From: DASYUM01 sp036001225
Lineage (GTDB): Bacteria > Methylomirabilota > Methylomirabilia > Rokubacteriales > DASRDR01
Assembly (NCBI GenBank): GCA_036001225.1
Contig: DASYUM010000116.1
Span: 1-13,828, forward strand
DNA length: 13,828 nucleotides
Direction of reading: 5' to 3'
In this document: one piece after another, positions 1 through 5,899 of the stretch
How positions within the stretch are numbered: position 1 is the first letter of the stretch
Layout of the letters: the number at the start of each line of letters is the position of its first letter
Made by a program: the position numbers and the translations under genes
Notes under the pieces: model-generated
Seen by the model: the letters and a program-made list of their open reading frames with translations, nothing else
Databases searched by the model: none
Told to the model about the DNA's origin: nothing

Positions 1-2
1 CG

Positions 3-1058
3 TTCCTCCAGTCGGTGATCCTCCAGGAGCTGACGTTTTACGTGAACGCGCTCGGCCGCCTCGTCGGGAGCGCCTACCTCCAGAAGATCCAGCTCATCGA
101 GGCGCTCGAGCTGATCTTCGGGATCATCCTGGTCCTCATGATGCTCTTCCGCCGGGAGGGCCTCTTTCCGGCGGTCCGGCGCGTCGCCGCGCTCACCCAC
201 GAGCAGCAGGCCGCGCTGCCGTCGCGGGGCGCCACCGTGCGGCTCTCCTGGGGCGAGGCCTCCGCGGGAACGGCGCCGCCGCGGGCGCTGCTCGAGATCG
301 ACGGGCTCACCAAGCGGTTCGGGGGCGTGGCCGCCGCCGACCGGATCGACCTCACCGTGGCCCGTCGCGAGCTCCTGAGCGTCATCGGCCCCAACGGCTC
401 GGGAAAGACCACCCTCTTCAACCTCATCACGGGCCTGATCCCGCGCGACGGGGGGACGGTGCGGCTCGAGGGCGCCGTCATCAGCGGCCTCCCCTCCCAC
501 GAGATCGTGACCCGCGGGGTGGCGCGGACGTTCCAGAACATCCGCCTCTTCGGCAACCTGACGGTGCTGGAGAACGTGCTGGTCGCCCAGCACGCCCGGC
601 TCCAGGCGGGGGCGACCGGCGCCGTCTTCCGGCCGCCACGGGTCCGCGCCGAGGAGCGCCAGGCCGTGGAGAACGGGCTGGAGGTCCTGGGGCTCTTCGG
701 CAACCGGCTCCTGCCACGGCTCGACCATCCCGCCTACGGGCTCTCGTACGCCAACCGGCGACGGCTCGAGATCGCCCGGGCGCTGGCAACACGGCCCAGG
801 CTCCTGCTCCTGGACGAGCCGACCGCCGGCATGAACCCGGCCGAAACGCTCGAGCTGATGGACCTGGTCCGCTCCCTCCGGGAGCTCGGGATGACGGTCA
901 TCCTCATCGAGCACAAGCTGGACGTCGTGATGGACATCTCGGACCGCATCGCGGTGCTCGACCACGGGGTCAAGATCGCCGACGGGCGGCCGGCTCAGGT
1001 CCGCAACGACGACAAGGTGATCGAGGCGTACCTGGGGCGGCGCCGGCGAGCGGCGTGA
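3..1058 (+). CDS. LivM-LivG fusion (permease C-terminus joined to ATPase), 5'-partial
   Basis: Branched-chain/hydrophobic amino-acid ABC importer subunit combining the end of the inner-membrane permease with the cytoplasmic ATPase. The frame is open to the window edge, so the gene begins outside; the GTG at 15 is only the first start-like codon inside. Numbering from that GTG, residues 28-52 form a final membrane helix ending RREGLFP, typical of LivM C-termini. A linker of about 40 residues follows, then a LivG ATPase from about residue 91: Walker A GPNGSGKT 125-132, Q-loop Q174, signature LSYAN 243-247, Walker B LLLLDEP 263-269 and switch histidine H300. It ends with the LivG-type tail VIEAYLGR. 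The signature motif differs from the usual LSYGQ, but the same form occurs in the second LivG of this window. It sits 41 bp before livF. Family assignment is strong; substrate is inferred. Confidence 0.9.
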   Translation, partial: FLQSVILQELTFYVNALGRLVGSAYLQKIQLIEALELIFGIILVLMMLFRREGLFPAVRRVAALTHEQQAALPSRGATVRLSWGEASAGTAPPRALLEIDGLTKRFGGVAAADRIDLTVARRELLSVIGPNGSGKTTLFNLITGLIPRDGGTVRLEGAVISGLPSHEIVTRGVARTFQNIRLFGNLTVLENVLVAQHARLQAGATGAVFRPPRVRAEERQAVENGLEVLGLFGNRLLPRLDHPAYGLSYANRRRLEIARALATRPRLLLLDEPTAGMNPAETLELMDLVRSLRELGMTVILIEHKLDVVMDISDRIAVLDHGVKIADGRPAQVRNDDKVIEAYLGRRRRAA

Positions 1059-1099
1059 GGGCCGTGCAGATAACCGTCGCCTCCCGCCGCGCAACATAG

Positions 1100-1837
1100 A
1101 TGGGCACGGACGGGCGGCCGCTGCTCGAGTTCGCCGAGGTCCATACCTATTACGGTCCGCTCCACGTCCTCAAGGGGGTCTCCTACGAGATCCGCGAGGG
1201 CGAGATCGTCTCCCTCCTCGGCGGGAACGCGTCCGGCAAGTCGACGACCCTCAAGACCGTCCTCGGCCTCGTGCGGCCCCGGCAGGGGACGGTGGTCTAC
1301 CGCGGCGAGCCGATCCACACCCTGCGGACCAGCGAGATCGTGCGCCGCGGGATCGCGCCCGTCCCCGAGGGGCGCCGCGTCTTTCCGAAGATGACCGTCC
1401 TCGAGAACCTCGAGATGGGCCGCTATACGCGCCGGCACGAGCCCGGATTCGACGCCGAGCTCGAGCGCGTCTACGGGCTCTTCCCGGTCCTCCGGGAGCG
1501 ACGCAGCCAGCTGGCCGGCACCCTGTCCGGCGGCGAGCAGCAGATGCTCGCGATCGGCCGGGCCCTGATGGCCAATCCGACGCTCCTCTGCATGGACGAG
1601 CCCTCGATGGGACTCTCGCCCGGCTACGTGGAGCAGGTCTTCGACATCATCAAGACGATCAACCAGCAGGGGACGACGATCTTCCTGGTCGAGCAGAACG
1701 TGAACATGGCCCTGTCCATCGCCCATCGCGGCTACGTCCTCCAGATGGGCGAGGTCGTGCTCGCCGGCACCGCTCAGGAGCTCGCCGAGAACCCCTTGAT
1801 CAAGAAGGCCTACCTGGGGACGGCCGTCGAGGCGTGA
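1100..1837 (+). CDS. livF: Branched-chain amino-acid ABC transporter ATP-binding protein LivF
   Basis: Second ATPase of the Liv-type importer, a cytoplasmic partner of LivG in powering uptake. The protein is 245 aa, normal for the family. Motifs are Walker A GGNASGKS at 41-48, the LivF hallmark PEGRRVFP at 89-96, signature LSGGE 143-147, and Walker B ending with D166/E167. Q199 in VEQN replaces the switch histidine, as is usual in LivF. The C-terminus IKKAYLG is also typical. The ATG at 1100 is the first possible start because an in-frame TAG lies at 1097-1099; no clear Shine-Dalgarno precedes it. Walker A has ASGK where many LivF proteins have GAGK. It lies between the LivM-LivG fusion and the PLP enzyme on the same strand, so co-transcription is likely. 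Confidence 0.93.
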   Translation: MGTDGRPLLEFAEVHTYYGPLHVLKGVSYEIREGEIVSLLGGNASGKSTTLKTVLGLVRPRQGTVVYRGEPIHTLRTSEIVRRGIAPVPEGRRVFPKMTVLENLEMGRYTRRHEPGFDAELERVYGLFPVLRERRSQLAGTLSGGEQQMLAIGRALMANPTLLCMDEPSMGLSPGYVEQVFDIIKTINQQGTTIFLVEQNVNMALSIAHRGYVLQMGEVVLAGTAQELAENPLIKKAYLGTAVEA

Positions 1838-1853
1838 TCCGCATCCTGCCGCC

Positions 1854-2840
1854 GTGACGCGCCTGCCGCCCCGCGAGCCGCTCGGCTTCTTCCCGACGCC
1901 CCTTCATCCGCTCGCCCGGCTCACCGCGCACCTCGGCGGACCCCGGCTCTTCATCAAGCGCGACGACCTGACCGGCTTCGCGCTGGGCGGGAACAAGGTC
2001 CGCAAGCTCGAGTTCTTCCTCGGCGAGGCCCGCGCCGGCGGCGCCGACGTCCTCCTCACCGCCGGGGGCCATCAGTCGAATCACGCCCGGATCACCGCCG
2101 CCGCCGCGGCCCGCGCCGGCTTCGACTGCATCCTCGTCCTGTCGGGGGGCCGTCCGGCGGTCCTCACCGGCAACCTCGCCCTCGATCGGCTCTTCGGCGC
2201 CGAGGTCCGGTTCGTCGGCGCCGGCGCCGAGCGGATGCCGGCGCTCCAGGCGCTGGCCGCGGAGCTGCGGCGGGCCGGACGCCGGCCGCTCCTCATTCCC
2301 ATCGGGGGCTCGACGCCGCTGGGGGCGCTCGGGTACGTCGAGGCCGCCCGCGAGGCGGCGGTCCAGCTCGGGGCGCTCGGCGTCAGGCCGGCGGCCCTCG
2401 TGCACTCGTCGTCGTCCGGCGGGACCCAGGCCGGCCTCGTCGTCGGCTGCCGGGCGGCGGGCCTCCCGGCGCGCGTGATCGGGGTGAGCGCCGATGAGAC
2501 CCGGGCCGACCTCACACGCATGGTCGCCGACATCGTGGGACCACTCGCCGAGACGGTGGCGGCGCCGGTACCGCCCACGGAAGCGATCGAGGTGCTGGAC
2601 GACTACGTGGGCGAGGGCTACGGCCTCCCGACCCCCGCCTCCGAGGAGGCCACCCGGCTCTTCGCCCGCCTCGAGGGAATCCCGCTCGATCCGACCTACG
2701 GCGCCAAGGCGGCGGCCGGCCTCATCGACCTCTGCCGCCGGGGCGCCTTCCGCGAGGCCGACGCCGTCTGCTTCTGGCACACGGGCGGGGCGACGTGGCA
2801 CCGTCCGGAGAGCTTCCTCGCCCTCGAGGGAGAGGGCTAG
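1854..2840 (+). CDS. PLP-dependent D-cysteine desulfhydrase-like enzyme (ACC deaminase superfamily)
   Basis: A 328-aa fold-type II PLP enzyme starting at GTG 1854, 16 bp after livF. The predicted Schiff-base lysine is K48 in GGNKVRK. The substrate-carboxylate loop is QSNH at 74-77, and the phosphate-binding loop SSSGGTQAG lies at 186-194. Known members include D-cysteine desulfhydrase (D-cysteine to pyruvate, sulfide and ammonia) and 1-aminocyclopropane-1-carboxylate (ACC) deaminase. True ACC deaminases carry Gln after QSN, Glu after the conserved Tyr (YEG) and Leu before GG near the end. Here those positions are H77, G283 (DPTYGAKA) and T310 (HTGG). This favours the desulfhydrase-like branch, although G283 is not the serine I would expect for a classical enzyme. 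Cytoplasmic. Its place in a Liv operon suggests catabolism of an imported D-amino acid or analogue; that is inference. Confidence 0.85.
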   Translation: MTRLPPREPLGFFPTPLHPLARLTAHLGGPRLFIKRDDLTGFALGGNKVRKLEFFLGEARAGGADVLLTAGGHQSNHARITAAAAARAGFDCILVLSGGRPAVLTGNLALDRLFGAEVRFVGAGAERMPALQALAAELRRAGRRPLLIPIGGSTPLGALGYVEAAREAAVQLGALGVRPAALVHSSSSGGTQAGLVVGCRAAGLPARVIGVSADETRADLTRMVADIVGPLAETVAAPVPPTEAIEVLDDYVGEGYGLPTPASEEATRLFARLEGIPLDPTYGAKAAAGLIDLCRRGAFREADAVCFWHTGGATWHRPESFLALEGEG

Positions 2841-2860
2841 CGCGAGGGTGCCGAGCGCGT

Positions 2861-3091
2861 GTGAGCGGGACGGTGAGGGGGCCGAGTCAGGATGCCGAGC
2901 CCGAGCGGGCCCGGGTGGGCCTCTGCTGGGACTGCCGGTGGGCGCGCCGCGTCACCAGCGGACGGGGCTCGGTGTTCTTCCTCTGCCGGCGTGCCGAGAC
3001 CGATCCCGCCTACCCGAAGTATCCGGGCCTGCCCCGGCTCCGCTGCACGGGCCACGAGCCCGGGCCGCCCGAGGAGGGCACCGCGGGCTGA
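2861..3091 (+). CDS. Small four-cysteine protein, putative zinc-binding
   Basis: A protein of about 76 aa whose core reads CWDCRWARRV, then SVFFLC, then a DPAYPKYPGLP stretch and RCTG. That gives four cysteines arranged C-x2-C ... C ... C, a layout that could form a small zinc ribbon. The regular tyrosine/proline segment and the cysteine spacing look like a constrained protein, not random GC-rich reading. I chose the GTG at 2861 because it follows the upstream stop by 20 bp and has a GAGGG stretch about 11 bp before it. GTG 2873 is an alternative. The frame is also open upstream into the PLP gene, but in a Pro/Arg-rich shadow of that gene. Co-directional with the PLP enzyme and probably its operon partner. 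I know no function for it. Its 3' end overlaps the antisense tail of the broken gene at 3010-3247. Confidence 0.65.
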   Translation: MSGTVRGPSQDAEPERARVGLCWDCRWARRVTSGRGSVFFLCRRAETDPAYPKYPGLPRLRCTGHEPGPPEEGTAG

Positions 3092-3247
3092 GGCAGCGCC
3101 TTGTGCACGAACTCGATGAGCTTCTCGGTCGCGCGCTTGGCGGCCGACGAGCCCTGATTCCTGACCTCGACCTGGCCCCGCCTTGCGGTAGAGCGTGACG
3201 AAGCTGATGTCATGAGCCATGGGTTGGTCGTCCAGGGAGTCCGGCAT
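3010..3247 (-). pseudogene. Small gene with a single-base frameshift, function unknown
   Basis: On the minus strand an ATG at 3247 (alternative ATG at 3220) opens MPDSLDDQPMAHDISFVTLY followed by RKAG. Immediately afterwards the sensible reading moves to another frame and continues QVEVRNQGSSAAKRATEKL, then IEFVHKALPQ. The switch falls at a run of four G (CCCC on the plus strand, within 3176-3180). Removing one G joins the halves as ...TLYRKAGQVEVRNQG..., which reads as one coherent small protein of roughly 50-60 residues with a helical C-terminal half. After the shift the frame runs to a TAG at 3010-3012, overlapping the convergent four-cysteine gene by 82 bp. A weak GAGAGG lies just before ATG 3247. 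Either a real frameshift or a homopolymer sequencing error. I do not recognise the family. Confidence 0.5.
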
Positions 3248-3307
3248 GCACCTCTCGGCCCCGGGGGCGAGCATACACCACGTGTTCGGGCACGAGGCCG
3301 GGAGCGG

Positions 3308-3360
3308 CTCATGAGATGCTTGACAGATGCCTCATGAGATATGTACAGTTATCGTCATGA
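3308..3360 (+). promoter_or_regulatory. Toxin-antitoxin promoter with three evenly spaced operator cores
   Basis: A consensus -35 TTGACA at 3320-3325 and a -10-like TACAGT at 3344-3349 are separated by 18 bp. That puts the transcription start near 3356-3357, essentially on the antitoxin ATG, so the mRNA may be leaderless. The palindrome CTCATGAG occurs at 3308-3315 and 3331-3338, each followed by AT. A third TCATGA core lies at 3355-3360 over the start codon. The TCATGA cores begin at 3309, 3332 and 3355, exactly 23 bp apart, and bracket the -35 and -10. Ribbon-helix-helix antitoxins commonly repress their own promoters through such short palindromes. That this is the operator is inference from position and symmetry. 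Confidence 0.65.
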
Positions 3361-3644
3361 TGCGCCCGCTTCAGGTCTATCTCGACGAGCACGACCTCGA
3401 GCGGCTCGACGCCTGGGCGCGCGAGCGCGGGTGGACCAAGTCCCAGGCCGTCCGCGTGGCCATTCGAGCCCTCACCCGCCGGCCGGCCGAGGACCCGCTG
3501 CTCGACCTGAGCGGCGATCTCGACGGGCTTCCCGGGGACCTCAGCGAGAACTTCGACCGTTACGTCAACGAGACATTCGTTGCGGAAGCCTCCGCTCCGT
3601 ACCGCCCGCGGCGCCGGCGAAGCCGATCGGCTGTTCGTCGATAG
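3357..3644 (+). CDS. Ribbon-helix-helix antitoxin (VapB-like)
   Basis: A 95-aa protein from ATG 3357 (a second ATG follows at 3360). Residues 3-9 (RPLQVYL) form the predicted DNA-contacting beta strand. The two helices of the ribbon-helix-helix fold follow: DEHDLERLDAWARERG, then KSQAVRVAIRAL. The C-terminal half is acidic (DLSGDLDGLPGDLSENFDRY), expected for a disordered toxin-neutralising segment, and it ends in a basic tail. It would bind and inhibit the PIN toxin encoded next and repress the shared promoter. An upstream in-frame TTG/ATG region exists, but it would overlap the promoter elements, so ATG 3357 is preferred. The gene overlaps the toxin frame, implying coupled translation. Confidence 0.85.
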   Translation: MMRPLQVYLDEHDLERLDAWARERGWTKSQAVRVAIRALTRRPAEDPLLDLSGDLDGLPGDLSENFDRYVNETFVAEASAPYRPRRRRSRSAVRR

Positions 3645-4038
3645 CGGCGCCTGGATCGCGCTGCGGAGCCGGCGCGACCAGCACCACACCGAGGCGGACC
3701 GGCTGTTCCGCGAGGCACTCCGGCGGCGCCTGCGTCTCATCACCACCAACCTCGTCCTCGCCGAGGTTCACCGCCTGACGCTGTTCCGAGTCGGTTCCCA
3801 GGCCGCCTCGCGGGCCCTGGATCGCATCGACGCGAGTCCGAGCGTGACGGTTCACTTCGCCGGTTCCGAGGACCACGCGGCCGCGCGGGGCTGGCTCGAG
3901 CGTCTGGCGCCTCGCCCGATAACCTATACCGACGCCGTCGGCTTCGCGGTGATGGAATCGACCGGATGCACCCGGGTCCTCGGCTTCGACCGGGACTTCG
4001 AGGTCGCCGGGTTCGAGCTCTGGCGTCCCCGTGTCTGA
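3580..4038 (+). CDS. PIN-domain toxin ribonuclease (VapC-like)
   Basis: Magnesium-dependent endoribonuclease toxin of a type II toxin-antitoxin pair. With a TTG start at 3580 the protein is 152 aa. The PIN fold begins at LFVDSGAW (residues 18-25). The acidic metal-binding residues appear to be D21, E62 (NLVLAEVH), D118 (TYTDAVGF) and D137/D139 (GFDRDF). The only canonical start before the fold is TTG 3580, giving a 65-bp overlap with the antitoxin. A CTG at 3631 would begin exactly at the fold with a 14-bp overlap, so the true N-terminus is uncertain. The gene ends 3 bp from the stop of the convergent permease gene. Specific RNA target unknown. Confidence 0.87.
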   Translation: MRKPPLRTARGAGEADRLFVDSGAWIALRSRRDQHHTEADRLFREALRRRLRLITTNLVLAEVHRLTLFRVGSQAASRALDRIDASPSVTVHFAGSEDHAAARGWLERLAPRPITYTDAVGFAVMESTGCTRVLGFDRDFEVAGFELWRPRV

Positions 4039-4041
4039 CGG

Positions 4042-4890
4042 TCAGCCTTTCAGGCCGGTCAGGGCGATCCCCCGGATCATGAACTTCTGGGAGACCGCGT
4101 AGGCCAGGAGCATGGGTCCGGTGGCGATGACGGTCGCCGCCATCAGCGGGCCGTAGTTGATGCTCCCGTAGGGGTCCTTGAAGAGCGCGATCCCCACTGG
4201 GAGGGTCCGGAGATCCTGGGAGTTGATGATGATGACCGGCCACAGGAAGTCGTTCCACGACCCGAGGAAGAGGATCATGGCCACGGTGGCGAGGGTCGTC
4301 TTGAGGAGCGGGGCGACGATGGTGACGACGATCCGGATCTCCCCCGCGCCGTCCATCCGTGCCGCCTCGATCAGATCGTGGGGGATGGCCTTGATCCCCT
4401 GGCGGATCATGAAGACGCCGAAGGCGCTGGCGAAGTTGGGCGCCAGGATGCCGAGGTAGCTGTCCACCCACTCGATCCGCGCCAGCAGGACGTAGAGGGC
4501 GACCGAGGTGACCTGGACCGGGACCATCAAGGTACTCAGGATCAGGAAGAAGAAGAGGTGCTGGAGCGGGAAGCGGTAGACGGCGAAGGCGTAGCCGGCG
4601 AAGAGGCCGAAGGTGAGCGAGCAGCCGACCGAGACGACGGCGACGACCACGCTGTTCTGGTAGTAGCTGAGCCAGGGCGCCTTCGCGAAGGCCGCGGCGA
4701 AGTGCTCCGCCGTCAGCCGGGTGGGGACCCAGCGGGGCGGGAAGGCGAGGATGTCGGGGGCCGGGCTGACCGCGGTGATGACCATCCAGTAGAAGGGCAG
4801 GATCATCAGGACGGCCACCCCCGTCACCGTGAGGTAGAGCAGGAGCCGCCCCGCCAGCCGGAGCCCCGGCCGCGCCGGCGCCGGCTTCAT
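4042..4890 (-). CDS. Sugar-type ABC transporter permease, MalG-like
   Basis: Inner-membrane subunit of a CUT1-family carbohydrate importer. It is 282 aa, the usual length, with six predicted hydrophobic segments. The first is at about residues 16-40 (LLLYLTVTGVAVLMILPFYW). The EAA loop that contacts the ATPase is at 174-195 (LIEAARMDGAGEIRIVVTIV). The C-terminus MIRGIALTGLKG matches the conserved end of MalG-type proteins. The start is ATG 4890, which overlaps the TGA of the preceding permease (TGATG, 1-bp overlap), so the pair is translationally coupled. No ATPase gene accompanies the operon; a shared MsiK/UgpC-type ATPase elsewhere is likely. Substrate unknown. Confidence 0.93.
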   Translation of the reverse strand: MKPAPARPGLRLAGRLLLYLTVTGVAVLMILPFYWMVITAVSPAPDILAFPPRWVPTRLTAEHFAAAFAKAPWLSYYQNSVVVAVVSVGCSLTFGLFAGYAFAVYRFPLQHLFFFLILSTLMVPVQVTSVALYVLLARIEWVDSYLGILAPNFASAFGVFMIRQGIKAIPHDLIEAARMDGAGEIRIVVTIVAPLLKTTLATVAMILFLGSWNDFLWPVIIINSQDLRTLPVGIALFKDPYGSINYGPLMAATVIATGPMLLAYAVSQKFMIRGIALTGLKG

Positions 4891-5795
4891 CAATAGGTCA
4901 CCTCGAACCGCCGGCTGTAGACGTACTGGAGCACGGTGACCCCCAGGATCAGGACGAAGAGCACCGTCGCCTCGGCCGCCGCGTAGCCGAAGTTGTAGCG
5001 CTCGAAGGCCTGCCGGTAGACCTCGAGGACGACGACGTTGGTGGCGCCGGCCGGCCCGCCGCCGGTGAGGACGAAGACCTGGTCGAAGACCTGAAACGCC
5101 AGGATGCTGTTGTAGATGAGGAGAAACGTCGTCGTCGGCGCCAGGAGCGGCACCGAGATCCGCCAGAAGCGCGCCGGCGCGCCGGCCCCGTCGATGGTGG
5201 CGGCCTCGTAGAACTGGGCCGGGATCGCCTGCAGGCCGGCCAGGTAGATAATCATGTTGTAGCCGAGGGACTTCCAGATGCTGAAGATGATGATGGAGAC
5301 GAGCGCCGTGCGGCTCGACATGAGCCAGGGCTGGTCGGGGATCCCGACCAGGCGCAGCAGGACGTTGAAGAGCCCGAACTGCGGGTTGTAGAGCCACCAC
5401 CAGACCATGGCGGCGGCCGCGGTGCTGGTGACCATCGGGGCGAAGTAGATCGCCTTGAAGAGCTCGCGCAGCCGGAAGCGGGTGTTGAACAGGACCGCCA
5501 GGCCGAGGCCCAGCGCCGCCGAGATCGGCACGATGGCGGCGACATAGACCAGCGTGTTGACGGCCGCCTTCCGGAAGCCGGGGTCGGCCAGGAGCGCCTG
5601 GAAGTTCTCGAGCCCGAGGAAGGTGAAGCGGCCCCGCACGAGTTCCACCTTGTAGACGCTGTAGAGCAGGGTCTGGACGGCCGGGACGACGCGGAAGACG
5701 CCGAAGAGCAGGAGGACCGGGGCGACGAACAGGTAGGCATGGAAGAGATGACGGGCTCGCAGCCGCGCCACGATGGGTCGGCGTGACCGTCGCAT
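4890..5795 (-). CDS. Sugar-type ABC transporter permease, MalF-like
   Basis: Partner permease of the CUT1 importer, 301 aa. Hydrophobic segments begin at residues 19-45 (HAYLFVAPVLLLFGVFRVVP). The characteristic LGLENFQALLADP is at 60-72. The EAA loop is at 196-219 (YEAATIDGAGAPARFWRISV). GGGPAGATNVV, common to this family, occurs near residue 247. A GTG at 5798 directly precedes the ATG at 5795; the ATG is preferred because GAGG lies 5 bp before it. The gene follows the binding-protein gene across about 100 bp filled with four hairpins, and its stop overlaps the MalG-like start. Confidence 0.93.
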   Translation of the reverse strand: MRRSRRPIVARLRARHLFHAYLFVAPVLLLFGVFRVVPAVQTLLYSVYKVELVRGRFTFLGLENFQALLADPGFRKAAVNTLVYVAAIVPISAALGLGLAVLFNTRFRLRELFKAIYFAPMVTSTAAAAMVWWWLYNPQFGLFNVLLRLVGIPDQPWLMSSRTALVSIIIFSIWKSLGYNMIIYLAGLQAIPAQFYEAATIDGAGAPARFWRISVPLLAPTTTFLLIYNSILAFQVFDQVFVLTGGGPAGATNVVVLEVYRQAFERYNFGYAAAEATVLFVLILGVTVLQYVYSRRFEVTY

Positions 5796-5797
5796 CA

Positions 5798-5894
5798 CTG
5801 CCTCAGGGGGGAGGCAGGCCCGATCCGGTCGCTGAACAGCGACCGGCCCGGCTTTGCCGGGAGGGCCGTTGGAGGGGGGCGCTAGCCCCCCTCC
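5798..5894. repeat. Four tandem perfect hairpins between binding protein and permeases
   Basis: Four adjacent inverted repeats fill the intercistronic gap. They are: CTGCCTC/GAGGCAG (5798-5817, loop AGGGGG); CCGGTCGCT/AGCGACCGG (5825-5846, loop GAAC); CCCGGC/GCCGGG (5847-5861, loop TTT); and GGAGGGGGGC/GCCCCCCTCC (5871-5894, loop GCTA). The last sits 5 bp past the binding-protein stop. None is followed by a T-run on the coding strand. By analogy with malE-malF type spacers they could protect the 3' end of the binding-protein mRNA or partly terminate transcription, giving more binding protein than permease. The structures are seen; the role is inferred. Confidence 0.75.
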
Positions 5895-5899
5895 GAAGA

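Noticed and set aside
1854..2840. ACC deaminase as the identity of the PLP enzyme
   Set aside because: The diagnostic Gln after QSN, Glu after the conserved Tyr and C-terminal Leu are replaced by His, Gly and Thr.
3210..3215. A fourth TCATGA upstream of the toxin-antitoxin operon
   Set aside because: It is 99 bp from the first operator core, off the 23-bp register, and is explained by the Met-Ala-His-Asp codons of the minus-strand small gene.
3308..3340. CRISPR-like or attachment-site direct repeat (CTCATGAGAT twice)
   Set aside because: Only 10 bp long, two copies, placed symmetrically on a promoter; an operator explains it better.
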